Source: Oscillospiraceae bacterium (GTDB taxonomy: Bacteria; Bacillota; Clostridia; Lachnospirales; Lachnospiraceae). From it: a stretch of 64,000 nucleotides of DNA. The stretch lies in the NCBI GenBank assembly GCA_021771715.1, contig JAETOO010000002.1:266575-330574 (forward strand). The letters run 5' to 3'. Shown here one piece after another: positions 8,755-17,788 of the stretch. Within the stretch, counting starts at the first letter, position 1, and the number at the start of each line of letters is the position of its first letter. A program made the position numbers and the translations under genes. A model generated the notes under the pieces. It was not told the origin of the DNA, made no database searches, and saw only the letters and a program-made list of their open reading frames with translations.

Positions 8755-8799
8755 TCCTTTTATCAGTCCCCCAAGGTGACTGTTCTTTCAAGCAAAGCT

Positions 8800-8837
8800 A
8801 ATGTCCGTTATCAGCCATACAGCCGATAACGGACATT
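8800..8837. terminator. Perfect 13-bp hairpin between convergent genes
   Basis: AATGTCCGTTATC (8800-8812) and its exact complement (8825-8837) flank a 12-base loop between the AlbA_2 gene (+) and pxpC (-), both of which run towards it. There is no T-run on either side, so it may be a barrier or transcript end rather than a canonical terminator. Confidence 0.45.
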
Positions 8838-8938
8838 CATCATACATATACAATTTCCTCTGCTCGGTTATGGATGCTGTCTTTGCGGCGCACCGGCAGC
8901 TATCAGATCGGCAAATATGGGCTTTCTGCCACACGCTA

Positions 8939-10171
8939 TCAAGCAGTCTGCTCGCATTGCCTCGCCAGCCAGCGCAGCTTGCGCTCCTCAAGGCGGTACG
9001 CCTCATTTGCCTCCTGCGGGGTGACGAATAAAAATGCGATGTGGTCGCCCGGGCGGCTCTGGGCGATCGCGGGGAGATCGGCGCTGATCACAGTGCCGAT
9101 CTTTGCGTATCCGCCGGTCGTCTGGTGGTCTGCGAGCATCACCATCGGCTGTCCATTCGCCGAGACCTGCACCGAGCCCTCCGCGATCCCGTCTGAGACG
9201 ATGTCGTAGCCGTCCTTTGCCGGAAGCGCCGGACCTTCCAGGCGGCAAGCCATCCGGTTTGAGTCCACACTGACCCGGTAGACCTCATGCCGCAGCCGCT
9301 CAAACGCCTCCGGACAAAAAGAATCGCCCTGCGGGCCTGCCACGATCCGCAGCACCGGAATCAGCTCCGGGCCCATGCTCCGGTAGCGAAAGGAAGCCTG
9401 CCGCAGCCAGGACAGCTCCGAGCCGAGCGCCGGGCGTCCGCCCGGACCGGTAAAGAGACTGCCCGCATCCCACCCTGCGCAGGCAGGGTCGGACTCCCAC
9501 TGATCCGACTGATTCTGGGCAAGGCCACCCGTCTGCCAGCCTGGCAGTTCCCGGCAAAGGCCGCTCGTTTGCCGCTCCGGCCGCTTCCAGTCATGACGGC
9601 TCGTTTGTCGGTCGGACAGTTCCCGGTCAGGATGACCCGTCTGCCGGCCTGGCAGTTCCTGGTCAGGATCGCCTGTTTGTCGGTCGGACAGTTCCCGGCC
9701 GATCTGCAGCACGTCTCCTGATTGCAGGGCGCGTCCCCTGAAGCCTCCGATCATGCAGGCGGTATCTGTCGAGCGGCTGCCGAGCACAGGCGACACGTCG
9801 ATCCCGCCGCATACTGCGAGGTAGGTTCGAAGACCTCTTTCCGCTGCGCCCAGCTCCAGCACCTGACCTGCGGCTGCCTCCAGTGAGGCGAACATTGGCA
9901 CCGCTCTCCCGTCAAGCGCAGCCGGCATCGAAGCTCCCGCGAGCGCAAATATTGTCGGCTCCGTGAATCGCAGCCTGCCGCCGTATAAGGTAAACTCGAT
10001 CACCGCACATGCAGCGCCTGCCTGCTCCCGGTTTCCGGCCAGAATGTTCGCGAGCCGCATCGCGTACTTATCACATGCCCCGCATCTCCGGTAGCCCCTG
10101 TCTGCGCAGCCTTCTCTTCCCATATCCTGGACCGTCGCCATCGGCCCAGCTGTCAGAATCTCCAACGCCAT
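8939..10171 (-). CDS. pxpC: 5-oxoprolinase subunit C (biotin-dependent carboxyltransferase-like, KipA family)
   Basis: A 410-residue member of the PxpC/KipA family, which with PxpA and PxpB hydrolyses 5-oxoproline to glutamate using ATP. Family motifs are visible: LTAGPMATVQDMGREGC at the N-terminus, FALAGASMPAALDGRAVPM, TYLAVCGGIDVSPVLGSRSTD, and near the C-terminus DGIAEGSVQVSANGQPMVML and DHQTTGGYAKIGTVISADL. Homologues are usually about 310-340 residues; the excess here comes from an in-frame repetitive insertion at residues 159-225 between the two conserved halves. It lies downstream of pxpB with a 182-bp gap holding no recognisable gene. pcp and the opp genes upstream supply its likely substrate route. 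Confidence 0.88.
   Translation of the reverse strand: MALEILTAGPMATVQDMGREGCADRGYRRCGACDKYAMRLANILAGNREQAGAACAVIEFTLYGGRLRFTEPTIFALAGASMPAALDGRAVPMFASLEAAAGQVLELGAAERGLRTYLAVCGGIDVSPVLGSRSTDTACMIGGFRGRALQSGDVLQIGRELSDRQTGDPDQELPGRQTGHPDRELSDRQTSRHDWKRPERQTSGLCRELPGWQTGGLAQNQSDQWESDPACAGWDAGSLFTGPGGRPALGSELSWLRQASFRYRSMGPELIPVLRIVAGPQGDSFCPEAFERLRHEVYRVSVDSNRMACRLEGPALPAKDGYDIVSDGIAEGSVQVSANGQPMVMLADHQTTGGYAKIGTVISADLPAIAQSRPGDHIAFLFVTPQEANEAYRLEERKLRWLARQCEQTA
9497..9697 (-). repeat. In-frame 36-bp tandem repeat array inside pxpC
   Basis: Five to six imperfect 12-residue units share the pattern EL(S/P)(D/G)RQTG-x4 (for example ELSDRQTGDPDQ, ELPGRQTGHPDR, ELSDRQTSRHDW, ELPGWQTGGLAQ). The DNA period is 36 bp. 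The array interrupts a conserved enzyme between GDVLQIG and the second half without breaking the frame. Confidence 0.85.
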
Positions 10172-10353
10172 CGTCTCTCACCGCCTTCCGCAGTTCCTTC
10201 CATATCTTAATTCTGCGTTTCCTTCCTGGTCTCTCCCACAGCTTCTTCTGCGGCTTTTTCCCTACCTGCTTCCGCGCTTTCCCACACCTATACATGAGGC
10301 ATCCCACACGCTGCTCATTCTTTGTCCTCACTAATCCTCCGGCATTTCTCCGT

Positions 10354-11139
10354 CTACCCTTCCCTCTCCCAGAGTCTCTCATATTCCTCCACCCCGATCG
10401 GCACGAAGCGGATGCGGTCACCGGCCTCGTAGAGCAGACGGCCGTTCTCCTCCGGGCGGAATAGTCGAAGGGGTATCCGGCCGATCAGCCGCCAGCCGCC
10501 GGGCGAGGCGATCGGGTAGATCCCGGTCTGTGCCCCGCCGATCCCCACGCTGCCCGCCGGAATCTCTGTCCGCGGGCGCGCAAGCCGCGGTGTGGCAAGG
10601 CGCTCGTCCAATCCTCCAAGATAGGGAAAGCCCGGCAGGAAGCCGAGCATATAGATCCGGTACTCGCACCCGGAGTGGATGCGAATGACCTCCTCCTCCG
10701 TCAGCCCCGCGTGTTCGGCCACAAACGGAAGATCCTCGCCGTAAATGCCGCCATAGCACACCGGAATCTCGATCAGCCGGCCCTGTCCGCCCGCTCTGTC
10801 CGTCTCATCCGAGAGCAGCCGTTCCAGCAGCCTCCGCACGCCGTCAAAATCCGTCCGCAGCGGGTCATAGTAGACAAGGAGTGAGGCATACGCCGGCACC
10901 GTCTCCCGGATTGCCCCCCATACTTCCAGAACCGCCTGCAAGGATGCTCCCTGATTTTCCTGTCCCCGGTGCGTCTCCTCGGCGCAGACGGCAGAAAAGG
11001 CCCTCGCGCCGCCGGACAGTGTGTCCCGCAGCGCCATGACCTTCTCGTGTATCCGCTCATCAATCCTCTGTTCAAAGAGTACCTCTGCCGCCTGATCTCC
11101 CACAGGTACGATACGGTATGGTTTTTCCATGTTCTCCAT
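10354..11139 (-). CDS. pxpB: 5-oxoprolinase subunit B (KipI-like allophanate hydrolase subunit 1)
   Basis: A 261-residue PxpB/KipI-family protein. Diagnostic motifs are YRIVPVGDQAAEVLF at the N-terminus, VCYGGIYGEDLPFVAEHAGL, the highly conserved YMLGFLPGFPYLGGLDERL, and GSVGIGGAQTGIYPIASPGGW. It is about 20-40 residues longer than usual, mainly through a Gly/Glu/Gln-rich stretch at residues 42-72. It partners PxpC, encoded next downstream. The 244-bp gap to pcp upstream holds pcp-derived repeats; a TTGACA there has no -10 at proper spacing, so the genes may be read through from the opp promoter. Confidence 0.88.
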   Translation of the reverse strand: MENMEKPYRIVPVGDQAAEVLFEQRIDERIHEKVMALRDTLSGGARAFSAVCAEETHRGQENQGASLQAVLEVWGAIRETVPAYASLLVYYDPLRTDFDGVRRLLERLLSDETDRAGGQGRLIEIPVCYGGIYGEDLPFVAEHAGLTEEEVIRIHSGCEYRIYMLGFLPGFPYLGGLDERLATPRLARPRTEIPAGSVGIGGAQTGIYPIASPGGWRLIGRIPLRLFRPEENGRLLYEAGDRIRFVPIGVEEYERLWEREG

Positions 11140-11324
11140 CTCCCTGTTCTTTTCTTTACAGATTTACTAAAGACTACCTGAAACATTTTATACCTGGTGA
11201 AATATCATCCAATCCTGTCAACCGTACCTATTATTGAGCGAAGCGGCGCAGGCAATCCGCAATAGAAAAACCTAAGGCAAAACACGGCACATCCAGACAC
11301 ATTCTGATGCATCATTGTGTCAAT

Positions 11325-11401
11325 TCAGTGCGTAATATTGCGTCCGCCCAGTATATAGCGCTCACTATATAACATTGCGGCGCTCAGTGCGTATACCCCG
11401 C
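11325..11401 (-). repeat. Degenerate copies of the pcp 3' end downstream of its stop
   Basis: The last codons of pcp (GGGGTATACGCACTGA on the minus strand) recur downstream as GCAATATTACGCACTGA (ending near 11325) and GCAATGTTATATAGTGA (ending near 11367). The similarity is short and imperfect, but it matches the pattern at several other genes in this window. Confidence 0.4.
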
Positions 11402-12037
11402 TGCCCCCGCCGCGTCCTGCTTTCCACTCTCCAGGTACTCCGCCGTCACGCGCGCCGCGGCCTCAAGGCCCGCTGCGATGAGCGGCAGCGGAAGGGACGG
11501 CATCGTGGCGCGCTCCAGCACCTGGCCGCACTCGAACGGCACGTGGATGAAGCCGCCCCGCACCTGCGGATACTCCTGCTCGAGCACACGGAGCAGATGA
11601 TACATGATATTGTTGCACACGTACGTACCGGCTGTGTACGACACGGAGGCCGGAACGCCCGCCCGGCGCATCTCCTCCGCAATCGCCTTCACCGGCACGG
11701 TCGCGAAGTACGCCGCCGGGCCGTCCGCACAGATCGGCTCGCCTGCATGGGACACTCCGGCATTGTCCGGGATCGACGCGTCGTTCAGATTGATCGCCAC
11801 CATCTCCGGCGTCAGGCAGGCACGGCCGCCCGCCTGTCCGATGCACAGCACCGCATCCGGCTGTTCCTGGGCGATCGCCTCGCGCAGCAGCTCTCCCACC
11901 CGGTCATACTCCACAGGCATCTGCCGCCGCGCAATCTCGATATCCCCGATCCGCTCCGGCAGCAGCGACACCGCCTCCCACGACGGATTCACCTGATCTC
12001 CTCCAAACGGGGCAAACCCCGTAAATAATAGTTTCAT
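11384..12037 (-). CDS. pcp: Pyroglutamyl-peptidase I (pyrrolidone-carboxylate peptidase, C15)
   Basis: A 217-residue cytoplasmic cysteine peptidase that removes N-terminal pyroglutamate from peptides. Signature regions are TGFAPFGGDQVNPSWEAV, CIGQAGGRACLTPEMVAIN (catalytic Glu78), SYTAGTYVCNNIMYHLL (catalytic Cys141) and GGFIHVPFECGQV (His165), giving an intact catalytic triad. The length is normal. GGAGGA precedes the ATG, within the end of oppF, and only 11 bp separate the genes. Placed between the peptide importer and PxpBC, its natural role is cutting imported pGlu-peptides. Confidence 0.95.
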   Translation of the reverse strand: MKLLFTGFAPFGGDQVNPSWEAVSLLPERIGDIEIARRQMPVEYDRVGELLREAIAQEQPDAVLCIGQAGGRACLTPEMVAINLNDASIPDNAGVSHAGEPICADGPAAYFATVPVKAIAEEMRRAGVPASVSYTAGTYVCNNIMYHLLRVLEQEYPQVRGGFIHVPFECGQVLERATMPSLPLPLIAAGLEAAARVTAEYLESGKQDAAGAAGYTH

Positions 12038-12048
12038 TTGATTTCCTC

Positions 12049-13014
12049 CTACAGCTCCTCAATCCTGTGGCACGCCACCCGATGTCCGGCTCCCATGTCG
12101 CGCAGCTGCGGCGTCTCGCGGCGGCACTGCTCCGTCGCATGCGGACAGCGCGCGCAGAACTTGCAGCCCTCGGGCGTGTTGATCGGGCTTGGCACCTCGC
12201 CCTCCAGATGGATTCTGGTCTTCGCCCAGTTCATGTCCGGGTCCGGCTTCGGGATCGCCGAGAAGAGCGCTTTCGTGTAGGGGTGCAGCGGATGGCTGTA
12301 GATCTCGTCCCGCACAGCCGTCTCGACCAGCGAGCCGAGGTACATGACGCCGATGTAGTCCGAGATGTGGCGCACCATCGACAGATCATGCGAGATGAAC
12401 AGGTACGCATGGCCGCGCTCCTCCTGCACCTTCATCAGCAGATTGACCACCTGCGCCTGGATCGACACATCCAGCGCGGCAATCGGCTCGTCGCAGACGA
12501 TGAACTCCGGCTCAACCGCGAGCGCCCGCGCGATCCCGATTCTCTGCCGCTGCCCGCCGGAGAGCTCGTGCGGAAACCGCGACGCATAGTCCTCGGTCAG
12601 CCCCACCTTGTCGAGCAGATCGCGCACCCGGTCGTCCGCCTCCTTCTTCGAGTAGCGGAAGTGGACCTCCATGCCCTCCTTGATGATGCTGCTGATCGTC
12701 ATGCGCGGGTCCAGGCACGCGTACGGGTCCTGGAAAATCATCTGCGCACTCTTTTTAAACTTCATTCTCTGTGCCTTTGTGAAGGAGGCAATATCCTCTC
12801 CGTCGTACAGAATCCGCCCGGACGTCGGCTTCGTGATGCCCAGCACGCTCCGACCGGTTGTCGACTTCCCGCAGCCCGACTCGCCCACGAGCCCGAAGGT
12901 CTCTCCCCTGCGGATCGAAAAGCTGATCCCGTCGACCGCCTTCACGACACGGTTTTTCCCGATCGGAAAATACTGCTTCAGCTCCTCTACCTGCAGCAAT
13001 GTCGTCTCACTCAT
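12049..13014 (-). CDS. oppF: Oligopeptide ABC transporter ATP-binding protein OppF
   Basis: A 321-residue ABC ATPase. Walker A GESGCGKST, Q-loop region MIFQDPYACLDPRM, ABC signature LSGGQRQRIGIARAL and Walker B IVCDEPIAALD are all present. The C-terminal oligopeptide/dipeptide extension has the Cys cluster CKFCARCPHATEQC. As the second ATPase of the heterodimer it follows oppD with a 4-bp ATGA overlap. Confidence 0.93.
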   Translation of the reverse strand: MSETTLLQVEELKQYFPIGKNRVVKAVDGISFSIRRGETFGLVGESGCGKSTTGRSVLGITKPTSGRILYDGEDIASFTKAQRMKFKKSAQMIFQDPYACLDPRMTISSIIKEGMEVHFRYSKKEADDRVRDLLDKVGLTEDYASRFPHELSGGQRQRIGIARALAVEPEFIVCDEPIAALDVSIQAQVVNLLMKVQEERGHAYLFISHDLSMVRHISDYIGVMYLGSLVETAVRDEIYSHPLHPYTKALFSAIPKPDPDMNWAKTRIHLEGEVPSPINTPEGCKFCARCPHATEQCRRETPQLRDMGAGHRVACHRIEEL

Positions 13015-14030
13015 CGGATCTCACCTCCTGCTCCTACCGGGCGCTCCACTCTGGGCGCCTTCTCGTGCTGCAGCCAGCACGCCACCCGGTGTGTCCCGCT
13101 CTTCTGTGTAAAGTCCGGCTGATACTCTCTGCACACCGGCATACAGTACTCGCAGCGCGACGCGAACGGACAGCCCTTCTGGTCGAGCAGCAGATCCGGC
13201 GGCGTCCCCTTCAGGGAGTAGAGCTGCTTCTTCGAGGCGCCCTCCGCCGGGATCGAGCGCAGCAGCGCCCAGGTGTACGGGTGATCGCACTCCTTGAAGA
13301 TCTCCTGCTTCGTCCCCTCCTCGACAATCATCCCTGCGTACATGACCTGAATCCGGTCCGCGAAGTCCGCGACGATCCCGAGGTCGTGCGTCACCAGGAT
13401 GATCGCCGTCCCGAGCCGCTCCTTCAGATCCCGCAGCAGATCGAGCACCTGCGCCTGGATCGTCACATCGAGCGCCGTCGTCGGCTCGTCCGCGATCAGC
13501 AGCTTGGGATGGCACGCCAGCGCGGTCGCAATCACGATTCTCTGCCGCATCCCCCCGGAGAGCTGGTGCGGGTATGCCTTCACGCGCTCCTCCGGATTCG
13601 GGATCTCGACCATCCGCAGCAGCTCAACCGCGCGCTGCACGGCCTCCTTCATGGGGATGCCCTCGTGGATCATCAGACACTCTCCCACCTGCTTGCCCAC
13701 GCTCATGGTCGGGTCAAGCGACGTCATCGGATCCTGAAAAATCATTCCGATCTGTGTGCCGCGGAAGGCGTGCAGCGCCTTCTTGTCGAGCGACATCACA
13801 TCCACTCCGTCAAATGTAATCTTCGACTCTGGCAGGATCTCCCCCGACGTGCGCTCAAACAGCCGCATCAGCGCCTTGGCCGTCACGGATTTGCCGCAGC
13901 CCGACTCGCCGACCATCGCCAGCGTCTCGCCCTTCTCCACTCCGAACGAGACACCGCGCACTGCCTTTACCTGTCCGGCATAGGTGTTAAAATACACCCG
14001 AAGATTTTCTACCTCAAGCAATCGACTCAT
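13011..14030 (-). CDS. oppD: Oligopeptide ABC transporter ATP-binding protein OppD
   Basis: A 339-residue ABC ATPase starting MSRLLEVENLRVYFNTYAG. The ATG at 14030 is chosen over one 57 bp upstream because GGAGGT lies five bases before it. Walker A GESGCGKSVTA, signature LSGGMRQRIVIATAL, Walker B LLIADEPTTALD and the C-terminal Cys motif CPFASRCEYCMPVC are intact. The stop overlaps the oppF start by four bases. Confidence 0.93.
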   Translation of the reverse strand: MSRLLEVENLRVYFNTYAGQVKAVRGVSFGVEKGETLAMVGESGCGKSVTAKALMRLFERTSGEILPESKITFDGVDVMSLDKKALHAFRGTQIGMIFQDPMTSLDPTMSVGKQVGECLMIHEGIPMKEAVQRAVELLRMVEIPNPEERVKAYPHQLSGGMRQRIVIATALACHPKLLIADEPTTALDVTIQAQVLDLLRDLKERLGTAIILVTHDLGIVADFADRIQVMYAGMIVEEGTKQEIFKECDHPYTWALLRSIPAEGASKKQLYSLKGTPPDLLLDQKGCPFASRCEYCMPVCREYQPDFTQKSGTHRVACWLQHEKAPRVERPVGAGGEIR

Positions 14031-14040
14031 CTCGCACCTC

Positions 14041-14964
14041 CTACCGGCGAAGCTTCGGATCCAGCGCATCGCGCAGTCCGTCGCCAAACAATGTAAAGGA
14101 CAGCATCGTCAGCCCGATCATCAGCGCCGGGAACAGCAGCTGGTACGGGTAGAAGAACATCGAGCCCTGCGCGCCCGCCGCCAGCATGCCCCAGCTCGTG
14201 TCCGGCGTCTTGATTCCGAGGCCGACGTAGCTCAAAAATGACTCACTGAATATGTATCCCGGAATCCGGAACGTCAGGTTGACGATCACGACGCTCATCG
14301 TGTTCGGCAGCATGTGCCGCGTGATGATTTTCCAGTTTGAGACACCCAATGTTTTCGCCGCCGTCACATACTCCGCGTTCGCCAGCTGCAGGATCTGTCC
14401 GCGCACGAGGCGCGCCGTCGGGCACCAGCCCACGATGCACAGAGCCAGCAGGATGCTGCCGATCCCGGAGTCGTCCAGCATCAAAGAGAGCAGGATCACG
14501 ACGATCAGGTACGGGATGCTGCTGATGATCTCGACGATCCGCATCATGACCGAGTCGGTCCTCCCTCCTGCAAACGCCGAGATGCTGCCGTAGATGCAGC
14601 CGATCACCGTCGTGATCACCGCGCCGACCACACCGATGATGATCGACACCCGGCCGCCGGCCCAGACGCGGGCGAACAAATCACGCCCCAGCGAATCCGT
14701 GCCGAACCAGTGCTTCAGACTCGGCGTCTGATTCATGTCCGCACTCATTTTTTCGTAGCTGTACCCGCTGATCGCAGGCCCAAAGATCGTCAAAAAGATA
14801 ATCACCAGCAGCAGCACCATCGCGAACATCGCCAGATGGTTCTGCCGAAGCCGCCGCCACGCGTCCTTCCAGTAGGTCGTCTGCGGCCTTCCCAGCCGCT
14901 CGCCCTCCACATCGTCACAGCCGACGATCCGGAACTGCTCATCCTTCAAATTTTTATTTTCCAT
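14041..14964 (-). CDS. oppC: Oligopeptide ABC transporter permease OppC
   Basis: A 307-residue inner-membrane permease. It has an N-terminal cytoplasmic stretch, one transmembrane segment (LAMFAMVLLLVIIFLTIFG), the OppC N-terminal motif HWFGTDSLGRDLFARV, then the BPD_transp_1 core with about five more segments and the EAA loop (AAKTLGVSNWKIITRHMLPN). GGAG precedes the ATG. The 114-bp gap to oppB upstream holds no gene. Confidence 0.92.
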   Translation of the reverse strand: MENKNLKDEQFRIVGCDDVEGERLGRPQTTYWKDAWRRLRQNHLAMFAMVLLLVIIFLTIFGPAISGYSYEKMSADMNQTPSLKHWFGTDSLGRDLFARVWAGGRVSIIIGVVGAVITTVIGCIYGSISAFAGGRTDSVMMRIVEIISSIPYLIVVILLSLMLDDSGIGSILLALCIVGWCPTARLVRGQILQLANAEYVTAAKTLGVSNWKIITRHMLPNTMSVVIVNLTFRIPGYIFSESFLSYVGLGIKTPDTSWGMLAAGAQGSMFFYPYQLLFPALMIGLTMLSFTLFGDGLRDALDPKLRR

Positions 14965-15078
14965 AATTGATCTCCACTTATTGTAACTTCGGTCAGATTC
15001 CTGTGTCGGGACCGTGTCTCCTGCCTGCTTCCGGAATCCGTTTTTCCCTGTATCCTGTCATCCAACATGCGCCGGTTC

Positions 15079-16011
15079 TCACTTCGTCTCCGACAGCCGG
15101 ATGCGCGGGTCGATCACCACGTACAAAATGTCGACGATCAGAAGCGCCAGAATATAGATCCCGGTGTAGAACATCGTCGATCCGATGATCATCGGGAAGT
15201 CGCGGTCCGTCACCGCAGTGATGTAGTAGCCGCCCAGGCCCGGGATGCTGAAGATCGACTCGATGATGAACGAGCCGCAGAACACGTCCGCGACGTTCGG
15301 CCCGAGGATCGTCAGCGACGGCAGGATCGAATTGCGCAGGATATGGCGCCGCACGATCATGCCGAAGCTCATGCCCTTCGCCTCCGCCATCGTGATGTAG
15401 TCCTGGTTCACCACGTCGAGCACGCTCGAGCGCATGTACCGCGTGTACGTCGCGAGCGGCGACAGGGACATGCACAGGATCGGGAGCACCATGTGCTTGG
15501 GGGAGCCCCAGCCCATCGTCGGCAGAATCGGAATCTTCACCGTGAAGACAAACTGCAACACCGACGCGACGACAAAGACCGGAATCGACACGCCGAGGAT
15601 CGCAATCAGGCTAATGAGCTTGTCCGGGAGCTTATTGCGCTTCAGCGCCGACACGACGCCCAGCATAATCCCCAGCAGAAAACCGATCGCCACAGCCGTC
15701 ACGCCGATCTGCCCGGAGCTGACGGAATACTTTTTCAGCACGTCGAGCACCTGGCGGCCCGGGTAGCGGATCGACTCGCCCAAAGTCCCCTCCGTGAAGA
15801 TCCCCTTCAGGAACAGAAGAAACTGCTCCCACACCGGCTTGTCCAGCCCGTACTTCGCGTAGTAGTTCGCCTTCGTCTGCTCCGGAAGCTTCTGGACCAG
15901 CGCAGTCAGCGGATCTCCCGGAATACAGTGCATCAGAAAATATGTGATCGTTGTCACGACCAGCAGCACAAAAAGCATATACAGGATCCGCTTCAATACG
16001 TATTTTTTCAT
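15079..16011 (-). CDS. oppB: Oligopeptide ABC transporter permease OppB
   Basis: A 310-residue permease beginning MKKYVLKRILYMLFVLLVV, the typical DppB/OppB first membrane segment, followed by HCIPGDPL, LGESIRYPGRQVLDVLKKY and the EAA-type loop (MAEAKGMSFGMIVRRHILRN). The ATG at 16011 follows GGGAGGAG; the upstream in-frame ATG at 16032 is not needed. It is separated from oppA by a 160-bp spacer dominated by a long inverted repeat. Confidence 0.92.
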   Translation of the reverse strand: MKKYVLKRILYMLFVLLVVTTITYFLMHCIPGDPLTALVQKLPEQTKANYYAKYGLDKPVWEQFLLFLKGIFTEGTLGESIRYPGRQVLDVLKKYSVSSGQIGVTAVAIGFLLGIMLGVVSALKRNKLPDKLISLIAILGVSIPVFVVASVLQFVFTVKIPILPTMGWGSPKHMVLPILCMSLSPLATYTRYMRSSVLDVVNQDYITMAEAKGMSFGMIVRRHILRNSILPSLTILGPNVADVFCGSFIIESIFSIPGLGGYYITAVTDRDFPMIIGSTMFYTGIYILALLIVDILYVVIDPRIRLSETK

Positions 16012-16044
16012 TGCATCTCCTCCCGTTATCACATGAATCCGGCC

Positions 16045-16120
16045 GGTACATCGAACATTAAATAACTGGTCTGATGACGCAGGGTATCAGCCGCGCCAGT
16101 TATTTAATTTTCGATGTGCC
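16045..16120 (-). promoter_or_regulatory. 25-bp inverted repeat between oppA and oppB
   Basis: Arms at 16045-16069 and 16096-16120 are complementary over 25 bp with two mismatches (core ATTAAATAACTGG), with a 26-base loop. There is no T-run after it. Stem-loops between a binding-protein gene and its permease genes commonly stabilise the upstream message or attenuate the downstream one, which would favour OppA over the membrane subunits. Applying that here is inference. A second hairpin (GGCCAGG...CCTGGCC, about 16127-16157) sits nearer the oppA stop. Confidence 0.7.
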
Positions 16121-16171
16121 AGCGAAGGCCAGGAAAAGACTTCCGCTTTCCCTGGCCCAAAAGAATCACCC

Positions 16172-17788
16172 TTACTCTTCGATATATACGCCCTTGCGGC
16201 CTGCGGTCGAGAATACGTTGTAATCCCAGCCCTTTACCTTGGAGCGGAGCACGCTGCGGTTCACGCTGTAATACACCGGTGCGAGCTGGCACTGGTCTAC
16301 GATGACCAGCTTCTCCGCCTCGCCGTACAGGGAGAAGCGCTCCTCATCGTCCGTGGACTTGTTGGCCTTGTTTACGATCTCATCGAACTCCGGCGTGTAG
16401 TAGAAGCACGGCATCTGCGCAGAATCGCTCAGGAACAGGTTGAACAGGAAGGAGATATCCACCTCGCCGGACCATGCAAGGTAGCCGATCTGGAAATCGC
16501 CCGCCTTACAGTCGTTCCAGAAGCTTGCCCACTCGGTCTGATCCGGAACCATCGTCACGCCGAGCGTCTCCTGCAGGCACTGCTGGAATACCGCCATCGC
16601 GTTGTTCGAGCTCGCAGTTGTGCTGCCCGAGCTCACCGTGATCTCAAGCTTCGACGGATCCGGGTCCATGCCCAGCTCGGTCAGGCCCTCGACCAGGAGC
16701 TCCTTCGGGTCCGGATGCTCCTCTGCAAACGCCTTCAGCGGCTCCTCCACCTTGTCGCGGAAGGATACGCCGTTCAGGCTGTTCGCGGATGAGAGAAGTC
16801 CGTACGCCGGATAGGAAAGGTTATTGTAGATCACCTCGACGAACAGCTCGCGGTTGATCGCCAGAGAGATCGCCTGGCGCACCTTCACGTTCGACATCAC
16901 CGGGTCCTCACAGTTGAAGACCATGAAGCCGAGCGTCGGGGTCACATGATCCTGCACCACCATATCGTCCATGCTCTCAAACTGCTCGATGTACTCCGGG
17001 CTGGATGTCTCCATGTAGTCCAGCGTGCCGTTCAGCATCGAACTGTACAGCGTGTTCGAATCGTTCGTGAACGCGACGTTGATCTCCTCGAGCTTCACGT
17101 TCGCCGCATCCCAGTAATTCTCATTTTTCACCATCTTGATGTAGCTGTTGTGCTCCCACTCGGTCACGCGGAACGGGCCGCAGCTGAGGAACTTGTCTGC
17201 GTCAATGCCGTACGCATCGCCGCACTCCTCGACGAAAGCCTGTCTCTGCGGATAGAGCGGAACGACCTGCAAAAATGCCGGAGTCACGTCGTTCAGCTTG
17301 ACCACCAGCGTCTTGTCGTCCGGGGCCGTCGCGCCGAGCTCGGATACCTCCATCTCGCCCGCATTGATCGCCTCCGCGTTCTCGATACAGTACAGATCAG
17401 ACACGTAGCCGTACGCCGTGTTCGGGTCTACCATGCGCTGAAGCGAGTACAGATAATCGGCCGCCGTCACCGGCTCGCCGTCCTCCCACTTGTTGTCGCG
17501 CAGGTGGAAGGTGTAGGTCATCGTCGCCTCGTCGTACTCGTACGACTCACAGCCGGCCTCCACGGTCTTGCCCTCCTCGATCCGCACCATCGGCTCGGAC
17601 GCGTCATGCAGGATGTATTTTCCTGACTCGTCGATCGTCGGGGCCACACGGTCCAGCGTCGCAGGCTCGTTCGTGCGGTACGTCTTCAGGACCTGAGCGC
17701 TCTCCTCCGCCATCGCAGGCACCGCGCCCGTCACCGTCGAGAGCGCCATCGCCGCGCACAGCGCAGCTGCAAGAAACTTCTTTTTCAT
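16172..17788 (-). CDS. oppA: Oligopeptide ABC transporter substrate-binding protein OppA
   Basis: A 538-residue family-5 extracellular solute-binding protein. The start MKKKFLAAALCAAMALSTV is a Sec signal peptide with likely cleavage after AMA; no lipobox Cys is evident, which is notable for a Gram-positive binding protein that usually needs lipid anchoring. SBP_bac_5 hallmarks are RTNEPATLDRVAPTIDES, YTFHLRDNKWEDGEPVTAADY, GTLDYMETSSPEYI and VRQAISLAINRELFV. The ATG at 17788 has GGAGGAG upstream; the longer frame to 17899 is an untranslated leader. It is first in the opp-pcp-pxp set with its own promoter. Confidence 0.92.
   Translation of the reverse strand: MKKKFLAAALCAAMALSTVTGAVPAMAEESAQVLKTYRTNEPATLDRVAPTIDESGKYILHDASEPMVRIEEGKTVEAGCESYEYDEATMTYTFHLRDNKWEDGEPVTAADYLYSLQRMVDPNTAYGYVSDLYCIENAEAINAGEMEVSELGATAPDDKTLVVKLNDVTPAFLQVVPLYPQRQAFVEECGDAYGIDADKFLSCGPFRVTEWEHNSYIKMVKNENYWDAANVKLEEINVAFTNDSNTLYSSMLNGTLDYMETSSPEYIEQFESMDDMVVQDHVTPTLGFMVFNCEDPVMSNVKVRQAISLAINRELFVEVIYNNLSYPAYGLLSSANSLNGVSFRDKVEEPLKAFAEEHPDPKELLVEGLTELGMDPDPSKLEITVSSGSTTASSNNAMAVFQQCLQETLGVTMVPDQTEWASFWNDCKAGDFQIGYLAWSGEVDISFLFNLFLSDSAQMPCFYYTPEFDEIVNKANKSTDDEERFSLYGEAEKLVIVDQCQLAPVYYSVNRSVLRSKVKGWDYNVFSTAGRKGVYIEE

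Noticed and set aside
11150..11220. pxpB promoter with TTGACA and TATAAA
   Set aside because: The two elements are 23 bp apart, far from the usual 16-19 bp.
12067..14096. Plus-strand frames opposite oppF and oppD
   Set aside because: Arg/Leu/His-rich antisense frames of strongly conserved ABC genes.
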